The notes under the pieces: generated by a model
What the model was told of the DNA's origin: nothing
The model's input: the letters and a program-made list of their open reading frames with translations, nothing else
Database searches by the model: none
Shown: one piece after another, positions 16,099 through 25,245 of the stretch
How the letters are laid out: the number at the start of each line of letters is the position of its first letter
Numbering within the stretch: the first letter of the stretch is position 1
Program-made: the position numbers and the translations under genes
Assembly (NCBI GenBank): GCA_017307505.1
Contig: JAFKEE010000020.1
Span: 62,001 to 126,000, forward strand
Direction of reading: 5' to 3'
DNA length: 64,000 bases
Source: Acidobacteriota bacterium
GTDB taxonomy: Bacteria; Acidobacteriota; Terriglobia; Bryobacterales; Bryobacteraceae

Positions 16099-17277
16099 GT
16101 GGACAAAAGGAAAGTAATCATCCCAGTGATCCTGGTCGCGGCGGCCGGCGGCGCGTTGGCGTGGCGGGCGGCTCATCCGGGCGAGGATCCAAACGTCATC
16201 AGGATCAGCGGCAATATCGAGCTGACGCAGGTCGACCTGTCGTTCAAGATGCCCGGCCGCCTGGTCGAACTGAATGTCGACGAAGGCGACAACGTAGAGC
16301 TCAACCAGATCGTGGCCCGGACGGACACCAACGAACTGATGCAGCAACTGGACCGCGAGAAGGCAGGCGTCGAATCCGCCCAGAGCGCCCTGACGCAGCT
16401 TCACACCTCGATTCAGTTCCAGAAAGCCAGCATCGAGGGCGATGTGGCCCTGAAACGTGCCGATCTTGCTTCCGCCGAAGCCCGGCTGCAGGAAATGCTC
16501 AACGGCAGCCGGCCGCAGGAGCTCGAGTCCGCGCGCGCCGCCGTGGCCGAGGCGGCAACTCAGAATCAGCAGGCACAGGCGGACTGGACACGGGCCCAGA
16601 CCCTCTACAAGAACGACGACATCTCCACCGCGCAGCGCGATCAGTACAAAGCCAGGGCGGAAGCCGCGGCGGCGGCGCTGAAGCGTGCGCAGGAACAGTT
16701 GGGCCTGGTTCAGGAAGGCCCCAGAAAAGAACAGATCGAGCAGCAGAGGGCCATCGTCGCGCGGGCCCGGGCCGCGGTACAACTTTCCGAGGCCAATAGA
16801 ATCGACCTCAAGCGGCGCGAGGAAGAGGTCGGGATGCGGCAGGCCGAAATTCAGCGCGCCAAGGCGCAGACCGGCGTCCTGGGTGTCCAGTTGAACGACC
16901 GGATTCTGACCGCGCCGGTCTCCGGCGTGGTCCTTTCCAAGTCCGCTGAGTTGGGAGAGATCCTCGCCGCCGGCGCCACCGTCGTCACCCTGGGCGATCT
17001 CGACAAGCCCTGGGTGCGCGGCTACGTCAGCGAGGGCGATCTCGGCCGGGTCAAACTGGGCATGCCCGCCACTGTGAAGACGGACTCTTTCAAGGACAAA
17101 GAGTACAAGGGGAAAGTCACCTTCATCTCCTCCGAAGCCGAGTTCACGCCCAAGCAGATCCAGACCACCGAGGAGCGGCAGAAGCTCGTCTACCGCATCA
17201 AGATCGAGGTGGAGAACCCCAACCACGAGTTGAAGTCGAACATGCCCGTCGACGCGCAGATCGTCCTCGGCCGCTAG
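16099..17277 (+). CDS. HlyD/YbhG-type periplasmic adaptor (membrane-fusion protein)
   Basis: 392 residues starting at GTG 16099, preceded by GGGAGAAGAAG. An N-terminal membrane anchor (about 5-22) is followed by a biotinyl/lipoyl half (SFKMPGRLVELNVDEGDNV, about 50-68), a long coiled-coil hairpin (about 85-260, rich in Ala, Gln, Arg and Glu), the second lipoyl half and a beta-barrel domain (TAPVSGVVLSKSAELGEIL near 272-290). It links the ABC-2 transporter to TolC. The order adaptor, ATPases, two ABC-2 permeases is that of the E. coli ybhGFSR locus. Its stop TAG overlaps the GTG that can start the next gene. Confidence 0.93.
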   Translation: MDKRKVIIPVILVAAAGGALAWRAAHPGEDPNVIRISGNIELTQVDLSFKMPGRLVELNVDEGDNVELNQIVARTDTNELMQQLDREKAGVESAQSALTQLHTSIQFQKASIEGDVALKRADLASAEARLQEMLNGSRPQELESARAAVAEAATQNQQAQADWTRAQTLYKNDDISTAQRDQYKARAEAAAAALKRAQEQLGLVQEGPRKEQIEQQRAIVARARAAVQLSEANRIDLKRREEEVGMRQAEIQRAKAQTGVLGVQLNDRILTAPVSGVVLSKSAELGEILAAGATVVTLGDLDKPWVRGYVSEGDLGRVKLGMPATVKTDSFKDKEYKGKVTFISSEAEFTPKQIQTTEERQKLVYRIKIEVENPNHELKSNMPVDAQIVLGR

Positions 17278-18200
17278 TGCCCACTTCCATGATTCGCATC
17301 GACAAAGTGACGCGCCGGTTCGGCCCGCTCGAGGCCGTCAGGGACCTCAGCCTGGAGATCGCTGAAGGCGAAATCTTCGGGCTCGTGGGGCCCGACGGAG
17401 CCGGCAAAACCACCACCCTGCGCATGCTCGTCGGCCTCATGGATCCCACCGAAGGCACCCTCTCGGTGGCCGGCCTCGACGTGGGCAAAAACCTGGATGC
17501 CGTGAAAGACCAGATCGGCTATATGGCCCAGAAGTTCGGCCTCTACGGCGATCTCACCGTGGAAGAGAACATGTTCTTCTACAGCGACCTCTTCGGCATC
17601 GACCACACGGAACGTGACCGCATGATGGCTGAGTTCCTCGACATGACCCGCATGACGCCCTTTCGCCAGCGGCCCGCCGCCAAGCTCAGCGGCGGCATGA
17701 AACAGAAACTGGCCCTCATGTGCACCCTGCTGCACCGGCCTCGCGTGCTCTTCCTCGACGAACCCACCAACGGCGTCGACCCCCTCTCACGCCGCGACTT
17801 CTGGGAGATTCTCTATCGCCTCGCCTCCGAAGGCATGACGATCCTCGTCTCCACCGCCTACCTCGACGAAGCCGAGCGCTGCACGCGCGTCGGCCTCATG
17901 CACAAAGGCCGGCTCATCCGCTGCGACAAGCCCGCCACCCTGAAACAGCAGCTCGCGCCTCAGAGCTTCCGCGCCGAATCCTCTGATCTGCGCGCCGCTC
18001 GTGGCCGCCTGCAGGCGACGCCGGGCGTTCTCGGAGCAGAGCCCGCCGGCGCCGCCCTGCACGTCTATCTCGAAGAGGGCGTCGTCGCCTCCGACGTCGA
18101 ACGCGCCGCCGGTGATGTCCGCCTGAACCCGCTCGATCCGGCCCTCGAAGACGTCTTCATCGCCCTCATTCGGACGGAGGAACGCCATGCAGCCGCCTAA
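17277..18200 (+). CDS. ABC transporter ATPase, first half of a split YbhF/RbbA-type pair, H-loop degenerate
   Basis: 307 residues. Walker A GPDGAGKTT at 38-46, Q-loop AQKFGLY near 85, signature LSGGM at 137-141 and Walker B VLFLDEP with Asp161-Glu162 are present. The switch-loop His is replaced: VSTAYLDEAE has Ala194 where the next gene has STHYMDE. In E. coli YbhF and RbbA, two ATPase halves are fused and one carries this STAY-type loop, so this protein looks like the separate N-terminal half with a weakened catalytic site. GTG 17277 overlaps the adaptor stop; ATG 17289 is the alternative start. The last 80 residues form a small C-terminal regulatory domain. Confidence 0.92.
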   Translation: MPTSMIRIDKVTRRFGPLEAVRDLSLEIAEGEIFGLVGPDGAGKTTTLRMLVGLMDPTEGTLSVAGLDVGKNLDAVKDQIGYMAQKFGLYGDLTVEENMFFYSDLFGIDHTERDRMMAEFLDMTRMTPFRQRPAAKLSGGMKQKLALMCTLLHRPRVLFLDEPTNGVDPLSRRDFWEILYRLASEGMTILVSTAYLDEAERCTRVGLMHKGRLIRCDKPATLKQQLAPQSFRAESSDLRAARGRLQATPGVLGAEPAGAALHVYLEEGVVASDVERAAGDVRLNPLDPALEDVFIALIRTEERHAAA

Positions 18201-18942
18201 CGGCTCCACCGTTGTGGTCGAGAATCTCGTGAAGCGCTTCGGCGACTTCGTGGCCGTCGACAACGTGACTCTCAGCGTCTCGAAGGGCGAGATCTTCGGC
18301 TTCCTCGGTCCCAATGGAGCGGGCAAGTCCACGACCATCCGCATCCTCTGCGGCCTGCTCGGCCCCACCTCCGGCCGGGCCCAGGTCTACGGCTTCGACG
18401 TCGGCAAAGAGCCCGAACGCGTCAAACAATCCATCGGCTACATGTCGCAGAAGTTCTCCCTCTACGATGACCTCACCGTCGGCGAGAACATCGACTTCTT
18501 CAGTGGCGTCTACGGCGTCCCCAAGGACAAGCGTGCCGAGCGCAAGGCGTACGTTCTCAAAATGGCCGGCATCGAGGGCGAAGTCTCCCGCATGACGCGC
18601 CTCCTCGCCGGCGGCTGGAAACAGCGCCTGGCGCTAGGTTGCGCCATTCTCCACGAGCCGCCCGTCGTCTTCCTCGACGAGCCCACTTCCGGCGTCGACC
18701 CCATCGCCCGCCGCCAGTTCTGGGACCTCATCTACGAGATGGCCGCTGGCGGCACCACCGTCTTTGTCTCCACCCACTACATGGACGAAGCGGAGTATTG
18801 CCACCGCCTGGCCCTCATGTACCGCGGCCGCATGATCGAACTTGGCACACCGGCCGAGCTCAAGAAGAATCAGGGCGAAGGAGCCACCATGGACTCGGTC
18901 TTTATCGCCAGCATTGAACGCGAGGAGGCTCGGGAACGATGA
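18187..18942 (+). CDS. ABC transporter ATPase, second half of the YbhF/RbbA-type pair
   Basis: 251 residues. Walker A GPNGAGKST, Q-loop SQKFSLYDDL, an unusual signature LAGGWKQRLALG, Walker B VVFLDEPTSGVDP and an intact H-loop STHYMDEAEYC. The Gly-Trp-Lys-Gln-Arg form of the signature is shared, from memory, with the C-terminal half of YbhF. It should pair with the preceding ATPase so that one ATP site is canonical and one degenerate. The start overlaps the previous gene by 14 bases and its stop overlaps the next start (ATGA), so the ATPases and first permease are tightly coupled. Confidence 0.93.
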   Translation: MQPPNGSTVVVENLVKRFGDFVAVDNVTLSVSKGEIFGFLGPNGAGKSTTIRILCGLLGPTSGRAQVYGFDVGKEPERVKQSIGYMSQKFSLYDDLTVGENIDFFSGVYGVPKDKRAERKAYVLKMAGIEGEVSRMTRLLAGGWKQRLALGCAILHEPPVVFLDEPTSGVDPIARRQFWDLIYEMAAGGTTVFVSTHYMDEAEYCHRLALMYRGRMIELGTPAELKKNQGEGATMDSVFIASIEREEARER

Positions 18943-20072
18943 AATGGCGCCGCTTCTACGCGATCTTCCATAAGGAAGCGCTGCACATCCTGCGCGACTG
19001 GCGCAGTCTCATGATGGCTCTCGCCGTGCCCCTCATGCTGCTGCTCCTGTTTGGCTACGCGCTCACGCTCGATGTCGATCGCATCCCCACCGTCGTCTAC
19101 GACCAGGACCAGACACCGCAAAGCCGCGAAGTGGTGCAGCGCCTCCGCGGCTCGCGCTACTTCCAGATCGTCGAAGCCCAGGGCGACTACCGCAAGATTA
19201 TCGACCGCATCAACCACAGCACCGCTCTCATGGGCGTCGTGATCCCCAACCGCTTCGCGCACAAGATCGAAGCCAACGAGGAGGCCCAGATCCAGATCCT
19301 CGTGGACGGCAGCGACTCCAACACGGCCGGCATCGGCGCCGGTTACGCCGAGGCGTTGATCATGGCCTACGCCCAGGAACTCCGCGAGGCCCGCATGATC
19401 CGCCAGGGCATGAGCCGCCCTAAGTTCCCCCTCGATGCCCGCGTGCGCGTCCTCTACAACAACGAGATGAAGTCGCGGAACTTCATCGTGCCCGGCCTCA
19501 TCGCCGTCATCCTCATGATCATCGCCGCCCTGCTGACGTCGCTCACCGTGGCGCGCGAATGGGAAAGCGGCACCATGGAACAGTTGCTCTCCACGCCGGT
19601 GCGCCCCTCCGAACTCCTGCTGGGCAAGCTCTGCGCTTACTTTGTCCTCGGCATGTTCGATATGGCCATCGCCCTCTTCGTCGGCGTCGGCATCTTCGGC
19701 GTACCCCTGCGCGGCAGCACCCTTCTGCTGGTCTCCTCCGGAGCGTTGTTCCTCTTCGGTGCGCTCTGCTGGGGCATCTTCCTGTCCACCGTCACACGCT
19801 CGCAACTGCTGGCTTATCAGCTCTCGCTGCTCAGCAGCTTTCTGCCCGCATTCCTGCTCAGCGGCTTCATCTATGCGATTGAGAATATGCCGGTGGTCAT
19901 CCAGCAGTTCACGCGCATCGTGCCCGCCCGCTACTTCGTATCCATTCTGCAGGGCGTGTTCCTGAAAGGCATCGGCTTCTCGCTGCTCTGGACGGACATG
20001 CTGTTCCTGCTCATCTATGGCGGACTGATCTTTTCACTGGCTGCCCGCAAGATGCGGCAGAAGATGGCCTAG
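18939..20072 (+). CDS. ABC-2 type permease (YbhS/YbhR-like), first of two
   Basis: 377 residues. One N-terminal helix (about 26-46), a large periplasmic domain (about 47-180) and five C-terminal helices (about 180-365) with the ABC-2 signature EWESGTMEQLLSTPVRPSELLLGK before the last helices. It forms the membrane channel with the next gene product. Start ATG overlaps the ATPase stop, with GAGGCTCGG upstream. The helical pattern and order match YbhS/YbhR. Exported substrate unknown; related E. coli pumps handle drugs and cations. Confidence 0.93.
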   Translation: MKWRRFYAIFHKEALHILRDWRSLMMALAVPLMLLLLFGYALTLDVDRIPTVVYDQDQTPQSREVVQRLRGSRYFQIVEAQGDYRKIIDRINHSTALMGVVIPNRFAHKIEANEEAQIQILVDGSDSNTAGIGAGYAEALIMAYAQELREARMIRQGMSRPKFPLDARVRVLYNNEMKSRNFIVPGLIAVILMIIAALLTSLTVAREWESGTMEQLLSTPVRPSELLLGKLCAYFVLGMFDMAIALFVGVGIFGVPLRGSTLLLVSSGALFLFGALCWGIFLSTVTRSQLLAYQLSLLSSFLPAFLLSGFIYAIENMPVVIQQFTRIVPARYFVSILQGVFLKGIGFSLLWTDMLFLLIYGGLIFSLAARKMRQKMA

Positions 20073-20084
20073 GAGGACATGGCA

Positions 20085-21236
20085 ATGTGGGAACGCGTAA
20101 TGGAGATCATTCGCAAGGAGTTCCGCCAGACGCTGCGTGAGCCGCGCATGCGGGGCATCCTCCTCGGACCGCCCATTCTCCAGATGATCATCTTCGGCTT
20201 TGCCGTGAACCTCGATGTGGAGCACGTCCGCCTGGGCTGGATGGATCTCGACAAGACCGCCCAGAGCCTCGAACTCCGCAAACGCTTCGAAGGCAACCGC
20301 ACCTTCACCATCACCGCCGAGGCCGGAGACGAGCGCGCCGCGCAGGACCTGCTCGACCGCGGCAAGGTCCAGTGCCTGGTGCGCATCCCCGCCCGCTACA
20401 GCGCGGATGTGATGGCCGGACGGCAGACCGAAGTGCAGATCCTGCTCGACGGCGCCAACTCCAACACGGCCTCGATCATCTCCAACTACGCCAACAACAT
20501 CATCGCCACGCTCAACCAGCAGTTGCTGCGCGAGCAGCAGACCAGAAAGCTGGTGGGCCGCACACAGAACGGACCCGTCCTCCTGCGCATCCCCGGCATT
20601 CGCGTCGAACGGCGCGTCTGGTTCAACGAGGAGCTGCGCAGCCGCAACTACTTCGTACCCGGCGTGGTCGTGAACATCATCATGCTGGTGACGCTGATGC
20701 TCACCTCGCTATCCATCGTGCGCGAGAAGGAGATTGGCACCATGGAGCAGATCATGGTGACCCCCATCCGGCCCATTGAGCTGATGCTGGGCAAGACCAT
20801 CCCCTTCGCCATCATCGGTTTCTTCGACATGGCCCTGGTGGTGACCATCGCCCTCACCATCTTCCACGTCCCCTTCCGCGGCAGCTTCCTCACCCTGGCT
20901 GGCGCCGGCGCGCTCTTCCTGCTCTCCACCCTCGGAGCCGGGCTCTTCATGAGCACCATCTCCGATACTCAGCAGCAGGCCATGATGGCCTCGTTCTTCT
21001 TCTTCCAGCCCGCCTTCATGCTCAGCGGCTTCAGCTTCCCCATTCGCAATATGCCGGAACCGGTGCAGTGGGTCACATACCTCAATCCGCTGCGCTACTT
21101 CATGGATATCGTGCGCGGCGTCTTCCTGAAGGGCAGTGGCGTCTCCGTCCTCTGGCCGCAGATGTGTATGCTCGCCATCTTCGGGGTCACCATCCTCACC
21201 CTGAGCGCCCTGCGCTTCCACAAGCGCCTCGACTAG
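20085..21236 (+). CDS. ABC-2 type permease, second of two
   Basis: 383 residues from ATG 20085, which has AGGAGG eight bases upstream; the in-frame ATG at 20079 is only two bases from that site and so less likely. Topology is the same as its neighbour: one N-terminal helix, a periplasmic domain with LLDGANSNTASIISNYANN, then EKEIGTMEQIMVTPIRPIEL and a five-helix block ending at the C-terminus. It is clearly a paralogue of the preceding permease and would form a heterodimer with it. It is the last gene of the operon, closed by a strong bidirectional hairpin. Confidence 0.93.
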   Translation: MWERVMEIIRKEFRQTLREPRMRGILLGPPILQMIIFGFAVNLDVEHVRLGWMDLDKTAQSLELRKRFEGNRTFTITAEAGDERAAQDLLDRGKVQCLVRIPARYSADVMAGRQTEVQILLDGANSNTASIISNYANNIIATLNQQLLREQQTRKLVGRTQNGPVLLRIPGIRVERRVWFNEELRSRNYFVPGVVVNIIMLVTLMLTSLSIVREKEIGTMEQIMVTPIRPIELMLGKTIPFAIIGFFDMALVVTIALTIFHVPFRGSFLTLAGAGALFLLSTLGAGLFMSTISDTQQQAMMASFFFFQPAFMLSGFSFPIRNMPEPVQWVTYLNPLRYFMDIVRGVFLKGSGVSVLWPQMCMLAIFGVTILTLSALRFHKRLD

Positions 21237-21243
21237 ACGCGAA

Positions 21244-21278
21244 AAGGCCCGCGCACGCCTTTGGGCGCCGCGGGCCTT
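21244..21278. terminator. Bidirectional terminator between the efflux operon and the TonB receptor gene
   Basis: AAGGCCCGCG (21244-21253) pairs perfectly with CGCGGGCCTT (21269-21278) across a 15-base loop, with GTTGTCTGT following on the + strand and TTTTCGCG on the minus strand. It serves the convergent gene ends at 21236 (+) and 21301 (-). Confidence 0.75.
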
Positions 21279-21300
21279 GTTGTCTGTGCTCTCCCGTCCG

Positions 21301-24300
21301 TTAGAACTGGAAGCGCAGGTTGAACTGAATCACGCGGGACAGACCGCGCTGGCTGGTGACGCGGCCGAAGTTGCTGTTCGTCGGGTCCAGGTTCGGGCCG
21401 CTGAAGTTGCTGTGGTTGGTTGCATTCAGCAGGTCCACCGAAAGGCGGGCGCTCATGCCGCTATCCGGCTTGATCGGGAACACCCGCTCCACCTTCGCAT
21501 CGATGTTGAAGATGCCGTCCGCGCGAAGCGCGTCCAGGCGGATGGGGAAGACCCGCTCATGGTAGGAGCCGGGCTGGGCGGACGCCCGGCCTTCAAAGCC
21601 CACAAAACCGCTGGGCGGCGCACTGGTCGTCGTCGTCCAGGCAAGGGACTTGTCGAACCACTGCAGGTAGTCCTTGCTGCGCACTTCGTCGTGCTTGAAC
21701 AAGGACTCCAACTGGCCCTGGTCGCCGTAGAAGAAGCGGTTGCCCCAGTCGCCCGTGGCCGGACCACTTTGCATCTGCAGCACGCCGGAGATGTTCCAGT
21801 TGCCGATCACATAGGCCAGGGGACCACTCTTCACAAAGCTGCGGCCCTTGCCGAAAGGCATCTCATAGACGCCCGTCCACGCCAGACGGTGCGGCAGCAC
21901 GTTGTTGTTCGGCCGCTCGGTCGGCAGCAGGTCATACTCGTTGGCATACCAGTCGCGCACACGCGACGTGGCGTAGGTGTACATCACGCTGGTCTGGAAG
22001 CCTTTGGTGAAACGGCGTTCCACCATTACTTCCAGATCGTGATACTTCGTGTAGCCCGTCCGCAGGCTCTGGCCCGGCAGGTTCATCCCGCGCAGGTTGG
22101 CATATTGGCCGCCGTCGCGGAGCAACCGGTTGCGGCCGATTACGGAACTCGTGAAGAACGAATTGCCGCTCATCCAGCGGTACAGATCCGGGTTCGAAGA
22201 CTGCAGAGCACCGAGATTCTTAACCGCCCAGGGGTTGGCCACGTTCGCGTTCAGAGCATTGTCATTGGCTTGATCGCGAACCATGCCCTTGGTCCAATAC
22301 TCGCCCGGCAGGTAGTTCAGGCGGCGTTGGATCGGCTGCATGGCATAGCCGCCGTTATAGGACACATCCACCATCAGGTTGTGCAAAACCTCGCGCTGGA
22401 AGCCGAATCGCCACCGGTGCTGCAGCGCTGGTTTGTAGTCCCAGGGCAGCGAGTTGAAATCGGCGTTGAATCGCGCCAGGCCGGCCAGCTTCGACCGGAA
22501 TGGCTCGTCAAAGCGGGTGTTGCCGCTGGCCGGGCGGACCGGGAACGGATCGTTCATGGGAGTACGGCCGGTCGCGAGCCCGTCGATGGTGCCGACGCCG
22601 CAGCAGAAGGTAAGACCCGCATCGTTGCTGATCGGGGTGCTGGTGGCCTGGTTAAAGCCATCCGTGTACGGCCGGTCGTTGGAAACGTTCAATGTATCCG
22701 CGTAGACGCCCCATCCGGCGCGGATGACCGTCTTGTTGTTCAGGCTGTAGACTATGCCGGCCTTGGGCAGGAAGTTGTGTACGCCCTTGGTGGCCGTGTC
22801 ATATCCGCCGGTGCCCAGGTAGGGAGTGTAGCCATTCGCGGAGAACTGGCTCGCCGGCAGCCCGGCAATTGGCGCGGCCGCGTAAGCAGCTTCAACAGCC
22901 GACGTGATCGGGCTGGCGCCGTCCACATAGGCGGCGGAGATGCCGCGGTTGAAGCGCTCGCTCGTGCCGCCTTCCCGCTCGTAGCGCAGCCCGAGGGAGA
23001 TGCGCAGCTTGTTCGTCAGGCGCCAGTCGTCCTGGAAGAACAGGGCCCGCCGTGGCGTCCGCCAGTAAGCGGAGTCGTTCGTATCGATCGACATCCCCGT
23101 CGGGATGCCCATCATGAACGCCGCCCAGTCGCGGACATGGTTCACGCTGACGTTGTCGACGTTCGTCGCCTTCGTCCAGGAGTTGCTCCGGAAATCGAAG
23201 TAACCGGTGCTGCTGCCGGGGCCGCTGGCCGCGAACAGGTTCCGCCGCTCCTGCCACCCGTACTTGAACGAGTGGTTGCCGCGAATGCTTGTCATCGTCG
23301 CGCGGTACTCAAAGGTATTGCTCTTCGAATCGATCACCGGATAGCTGCCGCCGACGTCGGAAATGGTGTCAAAGTCCAGACGAGGCAGTTGAGTGAAGCT
23401 GCCGGCGCGCTGATCGATGTAGGCAGGCAAACCCGTCTGCGCAGCCGTGATCTTCGTGCGCGTCGTATTGCGGCTGCCTTCTTCGAACCGCGAAATGCCG
23501 AAATTCGTGTCCAGGATGTTGGTGGAACTGATGGTCCACAGATACCCGATGTTGCCGCCGCGGTTGATACGGGTGAGACCGTTGGAGTGCAGTCCGCGGG
23601 CCGTCTCATACGTCCAGTCGTACTCGTCGGCCAGGCGGTCATTCCACTGCCAGCGGACGTTCACGCGATGGTTCTGGCTCACTACCCAGTCGTAGCGGTT
23701 CACGATGGAGTTGAACTTCTCATCCTTCGGCATCGCCGTGGCGAGGTAGTTGTTCGTCAACTCGGCGGTCACAAGGCCCGGAATGTTGTTCGGGGTCGGA
23801 TACAGCTTCGAGAAGTACGCATAAGCCGGATTCAGGATCGGAACGCCCTTGTTGCCGGGGAACGGAGTACGCACCACCGTATTGCCCTGCAACGTGGCCG
23901 AGCGCGGATCGTAGATCGTGAAGCGGTTGGCGCCGTTCGGAATGTTGAGGAAGTAGGAGAAGTCGCCCTGCTTCATCGCCGCGTCGGGCACCGTGCGATT
24001 GACGTCGGAAGTGGTCTCCGCCTTGGACTGCCGGATGCCGTTCCATGTCATCGTCCAGAAGACCTTGTCCTTGCCGTTGAAGATCTTCGGGATATAGACA
24101 GGACCGGAAGCTGATACGCCGTAGTTGTTGGAACGGCCGGTCGCCTGCTTCTGCCGCTTCGAAGGATCGATGGTGCCGTTGCGCACGCCGGCGTCAAAAG
24201 GCTCGCGCGTGAAGAACGGCGTCGCATTCCAACGCTGTTGCCAGTGCTGGTCGAATACGGCGCCATGCAGCGCGTTGCCGCCCGACTTCGAGCTCACGTT

Positions 24301-25011
24301 GATCGCCGCGCCGGAAGTGAAGCCCTGGCTGGCGTCGAAGTTCGAGGTCTCGAGCTTGAACTCGCCCACCGCATCGGCCGGAGGCGTAAAGCCGACACGG
24401 CGCCCCGTCCCGGTGACGCTCATGCCGTCCATCGTGTATTCGTTCTGCCCGACTCCGCCCATCGTGTTGAACGACGACGTGCCGCCGTTGTCGAACGGAC
24501 GGCGGTATTCCGGTTGGCCCGTCCACTGCATGCCGGGCGCCAGCGCCGATAACGCAAACGGATTGAGGTCAGAAAAAGGCAGGTTGATCAACTGCTGCTG
24601 ATCGAGAACACGGCCGCCGCTCGCCGTCGTCGTCTCCAGCAGCGGAGCATCGGCGGAGACTTCCACCGTCTCGGCGACCGCCCCGACTTCCATGGTCAGG
24701 TTAATCTCGAGACGGGAACTCACGTTCACTGTTATGCCAGTACGGCTGAGCTTCTTGAACCCACCCGACTCCACCATGACGCTGTAGGTGGACGGTTCCA
24801 GGAAGTTCGCCTCATAGTAGCCTGTGTCATTTGTGGTGACACGGCGAGCTTCATTGGTTTGGGTATTGGTAACGGTTACCTTTGCGTTCGGAATGACCCC
24901 GCCTTGCGGATCACTGACTCGGCCAGTGATGGCGCCGCGGGCTTCCTGTGCATAGGCGGAGACTGTGGAGAGTGCAAGCACTGCAACTCCCGCGAGAAGC
25001 TTACGCCACAT
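21301..25011 (-). CDS. Oar-like TonB-dependent outer-membrane receptor, tandem copy 1
   Basis: 1236 residues from ATG 25011 (AGGGGG upstream; an extra 11 residues upstream would spoil the signal peptide). Signal peptide about 1-22, carboxypeptidase-regulatory-like Ig domain (ARGAITGRVSDPQGGVIPNA, about 23-105), plug region (RVLDQQQLINLPFSDLNPFALS near 140-160), then a large beta-barrel ending in the outer-membrane signature LRFQF. Such receptors take up or bind large oligosaccharides, peptides or siderophores; the ligand is unknown. The adjacent gene at 25246 encodes a protein of exactly the same length that is roughly nine-tenths identical by eye. It is shielded from that gene by its own promoter at 25064-25092. 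Confidence 0.93.
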   Translation of the reverse strand: MWRKLLAGVAVLALSTVSAYAQEARGAITGRVSDPQGGVIPNAKVTVTNTQTNEARRVTTNDTGYYEANFLEPSTYSVMVESGGFKKLSRTGITVNVSSRLEINLTMEVGAVAETVEVSADAPLLETTTASGGRVLDQQQLINLPFSDLNPFALSALAPGMQWTGQPEYRRPFDNGGTSSFNTMGGVGQNEYTMDGMSVTGTGRRVGFTPPADAVGEFKLETSNFDASQGFTSGAAINVSSKSGGNALHGAVFDQHWQQRWNATPFFTREPFDAGVRNGTIDPSKRQKQATGRSNNYGVSASGPVYIPKIFNGKDKVFWTMTWNGIRQSKAETTSDVNRTVPDAAMKQGDFSYFLNIPNGANRFTIYDPRSATLQGNTVVRTPFPGNKGVPILNPAYAYFSKLYPTPNNIPGLVTAELTNNYLATAMPKDEKFNSIVNRYDWVVSQNHRVNVRWQWNDRLADEYDWTYETARGLHSNGLTRINRGGNIGYLWTISSTNILDTNFGISRFEEGSRNTTRTKITAAQTGLPAYIDQRAGSFTQLPRLDFDTISDVGGSYPVIDSKSNTFEYRATMTSIRGNHSFKYGWQERRNLFAASGPGSSTGYFDFRSNSWTKATNVDNVSVNHVRDWAAFMMGIPTGMSIDTNDSAYWRTPRRALFFQDDWRLTNKLRISLGLRYEREGGTSERFNRGISAAYVDGASPITSAVEAAYAAAPIAGLPASQFSANGYTPYLGTGGYDTATKGVHNFLPKAGIVYSLNNKTVIRAGWGVYADTLNVSNDRPYTDGFNQATSTPISNDAGLTFCCGVGTIDGLATGRTPMNDPFPVRPASGNTRFDEPFRSKLAGLARFNADFNSLPWDYKPALQHRWRFGFQREVLHNLMVDVSYNGGYAMQPIQRRLNYLPGEYWTKGMVRDQANDNALNANVANPWAVKNLGALQSSNPDLYRWMSGNSFFTSSVIGRNRLLRDGGQYANLRGMNLPGQSLRTGYTKYHDLEVMVERRFTKGFQTSVMYTYATSRVRDWYANEYDLLPTERPNNNVLPHRLAWTGVYEMPFGKGRSFVKSGPLAYVIGNWNISGVLQMQSGPATGDWGNRFFYGDQGQLESLFKHDEVRSKDYLQWFDKSLAWTTTTSAPPSGFVGFEGRASAQPGSYHERVFPIRLDALRADGIFNIDAKVERVFPIKPDSGMSARLSVDLLNATNHSNFSGPNLDPTNSNFGRVTSQRGLSRVIQFNLRFQF

Positions 25012-25035
25012 CGTCTGATGGACCCCCTGTACTAC

Positions 25036-25053
25036 TAGGAACAAAGGTTCCTA
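25036..25053 (-). other. Perfect 7-bp hairpin in the 5' leader of receptor copy 1
   Basis: TAGGAAC (25036-25042) and GTTCCTA (25047-25053) flank AAAG, between the promoter and the start codon at 25011. It is absent from the leader of copy 2. It could be an operator or an mRNA structure. Confidence 0.4.
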
Positions 25054-25063
25054 AGCTTCGGAG

Positions 25064-25092
25064 ATTAAATCAGACTTTCGATAGCACGTCAA
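25064..25092 (-). promoter_or_regulatory. Promoter of receptor copy 1
   Basis: Minus-strand TTGACG (25087-25092), 17-base spacer, TTTAAT (25064-25069). The spacer GCTATC.AAAGTCTG is shared with the promoter of copy 2 at 29012-29040, so the promoter was duplicated with the gene and has been conserved since. Confidence 0.75.
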
Positions 25093-25201
25093 GACGGATG
25101 GTACTCCCCTTTGGCTGCGGGACAATCCCCTAGATACGGTATTTTTGTATACCACTCGGCACGAAAACCACGCTCCGCCTGCTCGATTTGGCCTGAGCGA
25201 A

Positions 25202-25230
25202 GGAGGATCCGGCACCCGGCCGGACCCTCC
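25202..25230 (-). terminator. Hairpin downstream of receptor copy 2
   Basis: A 12-bp stem with one A-C mismatch (left arm 25202-25213, right arm 25219-25230) lies 16 bases after the stop at 25246. No U tract follows, so it is either a weak terminator or a 3'-end stabiliser. Confidence 0.4.
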
Positions 25231-25245
25231 CTGCCGCCCCTCGGG

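Noticed and set aside
21277-24114. 945-codon + strand frame opposite receptor copy 1
   Set aside because: Shadow of the minus-strand receptor; composition is uniform Arg/Ala/Val/Gly/Leu with no domains.
25093-25245. Search for DnaA boxes as an origin signature at the composition switch
   Set aside because: I found no TTATCCACA-like cluster here or in 29041-29376, so I did not call an origin. The composition change itself is reported as a finding.
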